Assembly (NCBI GenBank): GCA_009780315.1
Contig: WRAH01000002.1
Location: 62,001 to 126,000 of the forward strand
DNA length: 64,000 bases
Source of the DNA: Defluviitaleaceae bacterium
GTDB taxonomy: Bacteria > Bacillota > Clostridia > Lachnospirales > WQUN01
Reading direction: 5' to 3'
Positions 18,551-25,295 of this stretch are shown piece by piece. The notes under the pieces are model-generated. The model made no database searches. It was not told the DNA's origin and worked only from the letters and a program-made list of their open reading frames with translations. Positions within the stretch are counted from its first letter, which is position 1, and every line of letters begins with the position of its first letter. A program made the position numbers and the translations under genes.

Positions 18551-19648
18551 ATGAAAATTTCACCAAACCGCTTAGACCGTGTATTTATGGCTCATTCAGC
18601 AGAATATGAAGCGGCTGCAATACGCGTGTTACGCTCTGGATGGTATGTTTTGGGCAATGAAGTTTCATCATTTGAAGAAGAATTTGCTCAATATACTGGA
18701 GCATCTTATTGTGTGGGTCTTGCCAATGGGCTAGATGCCATAAAGATTGCGTTTAGTATCTTGGGTATAGGTGAAGGAGATGAGGTTATTGTCCAGTCAA
18801 ATGCTTATATTGCTTGTGTAATGGGAATAACCATGAATGGTGCAACCCCTGTTTTTGTTGAGCCAAATCAATATTACAACCTTGATATAACAAAAATTGA
18901 ATCAGCAATAACACCTAAAACCAAAGCCATATTGCCTGTGCATTTGTATGGGCAAGCTTCTGATATGGAAGGGATTATGACTATTGCTAAAAAGTATAAT
19001 TTATATGTAGTAGAAGATTGCGCACAATCTCATGGTGCAAAGCAAAATGGAAAAATGACTGGGACTTTTGGTGAAGTAGGTTGTTTTTCTTTCTATCCAT
19101 CAAAAAACCTTGGAGCTTTTGGAGATGCCGGTGCAGTGACTGTAAATTCGGCAAAGCTAGATGAAGATTTTAGGGTTTATCGTAATTATGGCAGTGAAAA
19201 GCGATACTATAATAGAATCGTTGGTACAAATTCTAGGCTGGATGAAATGCAAGCAGCATTATTGCGCGTGCGGCTTAATCATCTTGATGAACTGACAAAT
19301 GAAAGAATAAAACTGTGTTCAAATTATTTAGAAAAAATTGAAAATTCTTGCATAGAACTGCCCCAGGTGCAAAGGAGTTGTGAAACAGTATGGCATCAAT
19401 TTGTAATAAGAGTGAATAATCGAGATGCATTTATTGATTATCTTAGTGGCAAGGGAATAGGCTCAATTATTCATTATCCAATTCCTCCACACCTATCAGA
19501 GGCATATGGGTATCTTGGATATACAAAAGGAGCATTTCCTATTGCAGAAAAATATGCGGATACAGTTTTATCTTTACCCTTGTACAATGGCATGACCCAA
19601 GAAGAGCAAGACTATGTAATTGAAATTATCAATAAATATGAGGTGTGA
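18551..19648 (+). CDS. DegT/DnrJ/EryC1 sugar aminotransferase (FdtB/QdtB-like)
   Basis: A 365-residue PLP-dependent aminotransferase that would install an amino group on a dTDP-keto-deoxyhexose. The PLP lysine is Lys185 in FYPSKNLGAFGDAGAV; VVEDCAQSHGA carries the Asp that contacts the pyridine nitrogen; NSRLDEMQAA is typical of the family. Together with the ketoisomerase-like cupin encoded two genes on, this points to C3 amination of dTDP-3-keto-6-deoxyhexose (Fuc3N or Qui3N). RBS AGAGGTGT. Confidence 0.88.
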   Translation: MKISPNRLDRVFMAHSAEYEAAAIRVLRSGWYVLGNEVSSFEEEFAQYTGASYCVGLANGLDAIKIAFSILGIGEGDEVIVQSNAYIACVMGITMNGATPVFVEPNQYYNLDITKIESAITPKTKAILPVHLYGQASDMEGIMTIAKKYNLYVVEDCAQSHGAKQNGKMTGTFGEVGCFSFYPSKNLGAFGDAGAVTVNSAKLDEDFRVYRNYGSEKRYYNRIVGTNSRLDEMQAALLRVRLNHLDELTNERIKLCSNYLEKIENSCIELPQVQRSCETVWHQFVIRVNNRDAFIDYLSGKGIGSIIHYPIPPHLSEAYGYLGYTKGAFPIAEKYADTVLSLPLYNGMTQEEQDYVIEIINKYEV

Positions 19649-19652
19649 CATT

Positions 19653-20222
19653 ATGAAACATAAAATTAAAGCTAGTTATAAAAACGTATTGCTTCGGGCT
19701 TTGACAGTGGAGGATTTGGAGCTAATGCGTATATGGCGAAACGAGACACAAGTAGACTTTTTAAGGAAAATTGACACCATAACACCAGAAATGCAACAAG
19801 AGTGGTTTAAACGTGACAATGAAAATATTGAATGTTGTACATTTGGTATTGAAGAGGTAGATGAATTAAATCGGCTTGTTGGTAGTGTCGCCTTATACAA
19901 CTTTAAAGATAAGACGGCTGAATGCGGGCGGATTTTGATTGGAGATACTGCCGCACATGGAAGAGGAATTGGTTATCTTGCTATTTTATTGTCTTTGTAT
20001 ATAGCTTTTGAAAACTTAGGTTTTGAAAGAGTGATTGCAGATGTACATGAAGAAAACTATGCAGCGGTAAAAAATAATATGAAAGCTGGTTTTGTTGTGT
20101 GTGGAAATCATATGGATGAAAATGGGCTTAAAGTATTAGAAATTGCAGTTGAAAGAGCGGATTTTTATTTAAAACATGATTTCTTATCAGAGGTTGTTAT
20201 CTCTGGAGGCGAAGTCAAGTGA
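19653..20222 (+). CDS. GNAT N-acetyltransferase, probable amino-sugar acetylase
   Basis: A 189-residue RimJ/RimL-type GNAT. It starts at ATG 19653 behind GAGGTG; an upstream in-frame start inside the aminotransferase gene was rejected. The N-terminal LRALTVEDLELMRIWRN and the acetyl-CoA loop AHGRGIGY are visible, followed by EENYAAVKNNMKAGF. Lying between an aminotransferase and a ketoisomerase, it probably N-acetylates the dTDP-amino sugar with acetyl-CoA. In described FdtC/QdtC pathways this step uses a hexapeptide-repeat acyltransferase, so a GNAT here would be a replacement. Its TGA overlaps the next start (GTGA). Confidence 0.8.
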   Translation: MKHKIKASYKNVLLRALTVEDLELMRIWRNETQVDFLRKIDTITPEMQQEWFKRDNENIECCTFGIEEVDELNRLVGSVALYNFKDKTAECGRILIGDTAAHGRGIGYLAILLSLYIAFENLGFERVIADVHEENYAAVKNNMKAGFVVCGNHMDENGLKVLEIAVERADFYLKHDFLSEVVISGGEVK

Positions 20223-20635
20223 ATACAATTGATGATGTAAAGATAGTCTCCTTTCCAGAACTTGGAGATGAAAGAGGTCGTTTGGTTGTAATAGAGGGTG
20301 GTAAACAAATACCCTTTGATGTAAAGCGTGTTTTTTATATTTATGGTTCTGATTCAGATGTAGTTAGAGGACAACATGCCAACCGCGACTCAGAATTTTG
20401 TCTCATCAATGTGTGTGGGCAAAGTAAGGTTAAAGTGATAGACCAACAAGCAAATGAAAAAGTATTTGTGTTAGATAAGCCCCATATGGGTGTATATTTA
20501 CCACCTATGATTTGGAAAAATATGTATGATTTTTCGGTCGATTCTATTTTATTAGTCCTTTCAAGTCATTATTATGACAAAGCCGAATATATAAGCGATT
20601 TTAATGAATATTTAAAAGGGGCAGCCCATGAGTAA
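20219..20635 (+). CDS. FdtA/QdtA-like sugar 3,4-ketoisomerase (cupin)
   Basis: A 138-residue WxcM/FdtA-type cupin expected to move the keto group of dTDP-4-keto-6-deoxy-glucose from C4 to C3 so the aminotransferase can act. FPELGDERGRLVVIEGG, PFDVKRVFYIYG, RGQHANRDSEFCLI and LPPMIWKNMYDFS are family landmarks. The characterised enzymes have His-x-His in the RGxHAH motif; here the second His is Asn (RGQHAN), which could alter the stereochemical outcome. GTG start overlapping the upstream stop, RBS GGAGG inside the GNAT gene. It overlaps the next gene by 8 bases. Confidence 0.85.
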   Translation: MNTIDDVKIVSFPELGDERGRLVVIEGGKQIPFDVKRVFYIYGSDSDVVRGQHANRDSEFCLINVCGQSKVKVIDQQANEKVFVLDKPHMGVYLPPMIWKNMYDFSVDSILLVLSSHYYDKAEYISDFNEYLKGAAHE

Positions 20636-21545
20636 GCTTTCTATTATAATACCTGTTTATTTTAGTGCCGACACTTTGATGGACTGTTATTTAGACCTTA
20701 AAGAAAATGTGCTGGGAAAAATTGAAGATTATGAGTTGATTTTGGTTGATGATGGCTCGGGTGATAACTCCTATGAAGTATGTCTTGAAATTGCATCATG
20801 TGATGACAAAGTGCGCTTGATTAAACTTTCCCGCAATTTTGGTTCTCATGCTGCATGTTTTGCCGGAATGGTTGCTTGCACAGGTGACTGCTGCACAATA
20901 AAAGCTGCTGACCTTCAAGAACCTTCAACCCTTATTCTAGACATGTATGAGCGTTGGAAAAAAGGCAATCGTGTTGTGCTGGCAGTGAGAGAGGACAGGG
21001 AGGATAGCTTATCTCAAAAAATGTTTGCAAATATGTATTATGGGCTGGTTAAAAAATTTGTGAGTACAAAAATGCCTGCTTCAGGTTTTGATTGTTATCT
21101 TTTAGACAGAAAAGCCATTGAAGCATTAAAACTTTTAGACGAGAGAAATTCTGCAATTACATTACAAATCTTATGGTCTGGATTTAAGACAGATACAGTG
21201 TCATACACGCGCCTAGCGCGTCAAAAGGGTACTTCAAGATGGACATTGGGCAAAAAAATTAAACTGGTGATTGACTCCTTTGTTAGTTTCTCACCTGCAC
21301 CCATTCGATTTATAGAGTGGGTGGGGGCTATTTTTGCCATTGGCGCAGGTGTCTGGGGTACTGTACTGATTATTTTAGGATTTTTAGGCGTTATTGATGT
21401 GCAAGGTTGGGTAACACTTATGGTTGTTATTTTATTTTCATCTGGTTTAATATTACTTGTGCTTGGCATTTTAGGGGAATATATTTGGCGTATTTTAGAT
21501 GTAGCACAAAATAGACCGGTTTATTTTATTGAGGAAGAAAAATAG
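20628..21545 (+). CDS. GtrB/DPM-like family 2 glycosyltransferase
   Basis: A 305-residue GT2 with a cytoplasmic catalytic domain (IIIPVYFSADTL, ILVDDGSGDNSYEVC, KLSRNFGSHAACFAGM, KAADLQEPS) and two C-terminal membrane helices (about residues 230-290). This layout is that of polyprenyl-phosphate glycosyltransferases such as GtrB, ArnC and YkcC, which load a sugar on undecaprenyl phosphate for later transfer outside the membrane. The next gene encodes the GtrA family protein thought to flip such products. The sugar is unknown; the acetamido sugar made by the preceding genes is an attractive candidate. Confidence 0.87.
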   Translation: MSKLSIIIPVYFSADTLMDCYLDLKENVLGKIEDYELILVDDGSGDNSYEVCLEIASCDDKVRLIKLSRNFGSHAACFAGMVACTGDCCTIKAADLQEPSTLILDMYERWKKGNRVVLAVREDREDSLSQKMFANMYYGLVKKFVSTKMPASGFDCYLLDRKAIEALKLLDERNSAITLQILWSGFKTDTVSYTRLARQKGTSRWTLGKKIKLVIDSFVSFSPAPIRFIEWVGAIFAIGAGVWGTVLIILGFLGVIDVQGWVTLMVVILFSSGLILLVLGILGEYIWRILDVAQNRPVYFIEEEK

Positions 21546-21548
21546 TTT

Positions 21549-21950
21549 ATGATTGCGTTTATAAAAAAAAATTTTTTAAACAAACAATTTATTTTGTTTG
21601 TCATCATTGGCGGTATAAATACGTTTAATGGAAGCGTATTGGCTTTTGGTTTTTCTTTGCTAGTACAGGCTAATTTAGCATTTGCTCTGGGGTATATTAC
21701 TGCACTTATTATTGCGTACTTATTAAATTCATTTTTTGTGTTTAAGTCAAAACTTAACATGGTTAAGCTGGTGAAATTTGCATTGTCCTATGTACCCAAC
21801 TTTATTATTCAGAATATCATGGTGTTTATTGTATATAATATTTTAGGATTGTATGCGCTGATTGCTTATATACTGGCAGCAATATCTGGAATACCGCTTA
21901 CTTTTTTAATATTAAAATGGTTTACATTCAAAAACAAGAACATAGTTTAA
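21549..21950 (+). CDS. GtrA family membrane protein (putative polyprenyl-P-sugar flippase)
   Basis: A 133-residue protein with four hydrophobic helices. The N-terminal QFILFVIIGGINTFNG and the segment LNSFFVFKSK are typical of GtrA proteins, proposed to flip undecaprenyl-phosphate-linked sugars. It follows the GtrB-like gene by three bases and is probably cotranslated with it. RBS GAGGAAG inside the upstream gene's end. Confidence 0.9.
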   Translation: MIAFIKKNFLNKQFILFVIIGGINTFNGSVLAFGFSLLVQANLAFALGYITALIIAYLLNSFFVFKSKLNMVKLVKFALSYVPNFIIQNIMVFIVYNILGLYALIAYILAAISGIPLTFLILKWFTFKNKNIV

Positions 21951-21967
21951 GATAGGGGTGGAAATAA

Positions 21968-24268
21968 GTGAAACGCGCACTAAGCACAGTATCAATTTTA
22001 ATTATTTTGTGTATTGGACTTATTGCTTTATTTATAAATTATTATAATGAAAGTGATGAAATAAAACGGCTTGAAGATATGCAGTCGGTTGAAATTTTTA
22101 GCAATGGAAATCATATACGCAATTTGATTGTTGGCGAGCTTACTCAAGGGGTAGAGGTTCGTCAACAATTTCAACATAATGGATATGTGTCTAAATTTTC
22201 TATACTATTTGCAACTTATAATAGAGATAATCATGGTTTGATGCGTGTTGCAATGAATATCAATAATGAAGAGATTTTTTATACACATGTTGCCTATGAA
22301 GATGTTAGCGATGTTGTATTTCGGGAATTTCATTTACATGACAAGGTGGCGGTTCATTCAGATTATTTGATTGAGATTATCATAACTGCTTTAGAAGGTG
22401 ATACAGGTAGTAGTATTACTATATTAGCAAGTGACTTTGAAGATTTTGACACAGATGAAGAAATACTTAATATGCCTTTAATGTATATCAATGATGAAGC
22501 GCAAGATGTGGATATTTTATTCAGAGTATATGGGCATGGGGAATTTTTATATTTAACTCCAGAGATGTATGCAGTGGGTACTGTTGTTATTTTTGTAGCC
22601 ATATTTTGTATGGTTGCATTGATTGTTTATAATAGGATAGTGGATAAATCAGATAAGATGTGTGAAAAAAAATCAATGATTGTGCTTTATGTAATTTCTG
22701 CGTCATTCATACCTCTAATATTTTTATTAAACTTATATAGTCAAAATGTTCATAGGGCTAACTTGTCATTTAATCATCTGCTTGTATGGATGATGCTTTT
22801 TTTCATCGGCGGGTTGATAGTATATTTTATTTATAAAATAATCGTTGACGACTTTAAAGGTGGCTTATTGATTTCCCTGTTATTTTGGGTGGGGTTTTGG
22901 TTTTTTGAAAATATACACACCATACTTAGCCGAATTATAGATTCATTTCCAAGAATTTTTACGCTTGCCTTATTATTTGTAATTTTATTAGTCTTTTGTG
23001 CAATTTTTCTCAAATTTAAAGCCTCAAGTTTAAAATTAAAAAATATATTTTTTAATGGGGTACTTGGTTTTAGAGTCGTGTTTTTTGGGTTATGTGTATT
23101 AGTATTTTTTAATTTTGCACCAGTTGTGTGGCGTGAAATTCAATTTTATGTGGCAAGACGTGAGCGTGAAATTTATTTTTCACGAAATTTTTATGTAGAT
23201 TCGGAACTGCCAAGCCCTGATATATACTGGCTTTGGGTGGATGGAACTTTAAGTCTTGAAGTGTTTGAGCAATTTTTTAATGAATCAAAAGATTGGGCTA
23301 GGGCAGGATTTGAAAATAGAAACTTCCAAATATATGAATATGGATATATGGCGGCTGCCGGCACTGTAACAGCATTTCCTGCATTATTTTCTCCAAATTT
23401 TTATGACAGTATTTATGGTGAAATATTATCAAGCTTTCGTCATTATCTTAATTATGAACCTGACTTTGATGATTCACGCCGTAATGTGGAAATACTTAAT
23501 GCATTGTCAGGTTATGGTTTGAATATATATTCGGATGTTATTTTAAACTCTGAGTTTCATTGGGCACTAATCGCTGCGGATTACGAAATTTATAATATAC
23601 TGGTTCCTCCTGCACCTTTTACTTCTGCCCCTTTTCATAGACATTACAACAATGTACACTCAGAGACAATAAGCCATTTTTATTTTAATGATTACAATTT
23701 GATTTCTAATGGATATCAATATTTATTTCATGGCAATTATCGTGAATTGTTTAATTTAACCACACCACTTTCATTACTGCCAGCCCGTTCTAGCCGCTCA
23801 AGCATTGAGTTTGTTATAGATGAAAGTATAGTCATGCCACATTATGCTACACCTTTATCCCGCAATATATATAGGTCAATTTTAAATATATTTGATTCTA
23901 AATTAAGCACATTTACATTAGTATGGTTTCCTTACACACACCACATACCGTATTCAAGCCAATTAGGAAGGCATACTATAATGTTTGAAACAGTATTTAG
24001 CACTATTGATTTAATACTTGAGCATAACCCAAATGCAATTATCGTTGTACAATCTGACCATGGAATACACAATGCTGCCATATATCAAAGAGAACTACTC
24101 GAATTAGGCTATACTCATGAAGAAGTATTGATATTGTTTGAATCAGCATTTAGTGCAGTATTCATTCCAGAACAATACGGTGGACTTGACGCACCGCTAC
24201 ACCCGCTCAATATCTCTCGTGAATTAGTCAATCGCTTCGTTGGTCAAAACTATGAGTTATTGCCGTAA
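21968..24268 (+). CDS. Membrane-anchored alkaline-phosphatase-superfamily protein
   Basis: A 766-residue protein with three parts. An N-terminal helix (about 6-25) is followed by an extracytoplasmic beta-rich region to about 200 (ELTQGVEVRQQF, FSILFATYNRDNHG), then about six to seven membrane segments (about 200-395), then an extracytoplasmic C-terminal domain (from about 410) that looks like the alkaline phosphatase/sulfatase/phosphoglycerol-transferase fold: PDIYWLWVDGT, a possible Thr/Ser nucleophile in GTVTAFPALFSP, and IIVVQSDHGIHNA (about 692-704) with metal-binding Asp/His. It may transfer a phospho-alcohol to, or remove one from, the exported glycan. GTG start behind AGGGGTGG. No close named homologue recognised. 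Confidence 0.68.
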   Translation: MKRALSTVSILIILCIGLIALFINYYNESDEIKRLEDMQSVEIFSNGNHIRNLIVGELTQGVEVRQQFQHNGYVSKFSILFATYNRDNHGLMRVAMNINNEEIFYTHVAYEDVSDVVFREFHLHDKVAVHSDYLIEIIITALEGDTGSSITILASDFEDFDTDEEILNMPLMYINDEAQDVDILFRVYGHGEFLYLTPEMYAVGTVVIFVAIFCMVALIVYNRIVDKSDKMCEKKSMIVLYVISASFIPLIFLLNLYSQNVHRANLSFNHLLVWMMLFFIGGLIVYFIYKIIVDDFKGGLLISLLFWVGFWFFENIHTILSRIIDSFPRIFTLALLFVILLVFCAIFLKFKASSLKLKNIFFNGVLGFRVVFFGLCVLVFFNFAPVVWREIQFYVARREREIYFSRNFYVDSELPSPDIYWLWVDGTLSLEVFEQFFNESKDWARAGFENRNFQIYEYGYMAAAGTVTAFPALFSPNFYDSIYGEILSSFRHYLNYEPDFDDSRRNVEILNALSGYGLNIYSDVILNSEFHWALIAADYEIYNILVPPAPFTSAPFHRHYNNVHSETISHFYFNDYNLISNGYQYLFHGNYRELFNLTTPLSLLPARSSRSSIEFVIDESIVMPHYATPLSRNIYRSILNIFDSKLSTFTLVWFPYTHHIPYSSQLGRHTIMFETVFSTIDLILEHNPNAIIVVQSDHGIHNAAIYQRELLELGYTHEEVLILFESAFSAVFIPEQYGGLDAPLHPLNISRELVNRFVGQNYELLP

Positions 24269-24269
24269 T

Positions 24270-24299
24270 TTGAAATAAGCCGCCAAGATTATGTATAAT
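24270..24299 (+). promoter_or_regulatory. Predicted promoter of the PIN-domain gene pair
   Basis: TTGAAA (24270-24275), an 18-base spacer and a perfect TATAAT (24294-24299) lie immediately after the stop of the preceding gene, giving the pair its own transcript inside the glycan locus. Confidence 0.6.
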
Positions 24300-24300
24300 A

Positions 24301-24320
24301 ATCACACTCAACAATGTGAT
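24301..24320. promoter_or_regulatory. Inverted repeat, possible operator of the PIN gene pair
   Basis: ATCACA, eight bases, TGTGAT: a perfect 6-bp inverted repeat beginning one base after the -10 box, covering the expected transcription start. Position suits autorepression by a toxin-antitoxin complex. It could also be a weak RNA hairpin. Confidence 0.4.
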
Positions 24321-24354
24321 GCATTGCATGGTGAAGTAGAAAAGAGGCAAATGT

Positions 24355-24783
24355 ATGTTGCTTTACCTTGATAACTGTAGCTTTAACCGCCCTTTTGATG
24401 ATCAAACACAACTAAAAATAAGCCTTGAGTCACAGGCTAAGTTGTTTATACAGTATGAAATACAAAACGGGCGTTTTGGGCTTTTATGGTCGTATGTATT
24501 AGAATATGAAAATAATAAAAACCCTTTTGAGTTGCGCCGGGATAGTGTTATCAGCTGGAAAGAAGTTGCTATCAAACATATAGAAGAATCAGAAGGAATT
24601 ATTGCTTTTGGTCAATCACTTATGAAGCGGGGAGTAAGGCTATATGATGCCTTACATGTTGCTTGTGCGTACTTTGGAGGCTGTGATTGTTTTATTACAG
24701 TAGATAAGGGGCTTTTAAATAAGTCTATCAATGAAATTATAATAAAAAATCCTATAGATTTTATTAGAGAACTGGAGGGTTAA
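24355..24783 (+). CDS. PIN-domain protein, probable VapC-like toxin
   Basis: A 142-residue PIN-fold protein, the fold of RNA-cleaving VapC toxins. Conserved acidic residues are visible: Asp6 in LYLDNC, a central Glu (LEYENN), YDALHVACA with Asp near residue 98, and FITVDKGLL with Asp near 121. It starts with ATG 24355 behind AAGAGG, after its own promoter and an inverted repeat. The next gene begins two bases after its stop. Toxin-first order is the reverse of classical vapBC. It is probably an independent module inserted among the glycan genes; activity is inferred from the fold. Confidence 0.8.
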   Translation: MLLYLDNCSFNRPFDDQTQLKISLESQAKLFIQYEIQNGRFGLLWSYVLEYENNKNPFELRRDSVISWKEVAIKHIEESEGIIAFGQSLMKRGVRLYDALHVACAYFGGCDCFITVDKGLLNKSINEIIIKNPIDFIRELEG

Positions 24784-24785
24784 CT

Positions 24786-24983
24786 ATGCGTACGGATACA
24801 GTAGTAAAAACAGAAGGAATGAAAATGTTGCTTAATAATCTTGGCAGAGTAGATGCAGAGCGTTTTATTGCGCTTATCATCCGTGAACCGTTTGACTATA
24901 CCGTATGGCGTTCTAATTTGCAGGAAGAAAATATAAGTCTGCGGGAACTAAGCCGCCAAGCAATGGCTGAATACAGCATATAA
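24786..24983 (+). CDS. Small partner of the PIN protein, possible antitoxin
   Basis: A 65-residue charged protein with no membrane segment (starts MRTDTVVKTEGMKMLLNNLG; ends RELSRQAMAEYSI). I recognise no DNA-binding domain with confidence. It begins two bases after the toxin stop, with GGAGG inside the toxin gene, so expression is coupled. The antitoxin role rests on size and position only. Confidence 0.55.
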   Translation: MRTDTVVKTEGMKMLLNNLGRVDAERFIALIIREPFDYTVWRSNLQEENISLRELSRQAMAEYSI

Positions 24984-25088
24984 CAAAGCTATTTGGTATT
25001 GGAATATAAGATGCTCTTTTATCTTTAAATTGAAGCTGATTTATCTTTTGATGTTTTAGAATCTGGTTTAAGAAAGGAACGTGATTTT

Positions 25089-25295
25089 ATGTATTTAGAC
25101 CCAGGCTTTGGCGGTATGTTACTCCAAATAGTCGTTGTGATTATAGCAATGGGAGGTGCGATATTATTTTCTTTGCGCAAGAAGATTCGTAATTTGTTTA
25201 CAAAAAAAGAGGATATAAATTCTACTATTGCACCAACCCACAGCACATCTGTCAGTGAAGAAGATGTAATAGATGTATTGGATGAAGACAGTTAA
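25089..25295 (+). CDS. Small single-pass membrane protein upstream of the YidC fusion
   Basis: A 68-residue protein: MYLDPGFGGMLLQ start, one transmembrane helix (about residues 10-28), a basic stretch (LRKKIRNLFTKK) and an acidic tail. Proteins beginning MY(L/I)DPGxGxML recur in polysaccharide loci of Bacillota, from memory, with no assigned function. Its TAA overlaps the next ATG by one base (TAATG), so it is translated together with the YidC-glycerophosphotransferase protein and is likely its partner. RBS AAAGGAACG. Confidence 0.75.
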   Translation: MYLDPGFGGMLLQIVVVIIAMGGAILFSLRKKIRNLFTKKEDINSTIAPTHSTSVSEEDVIDVLDEDS

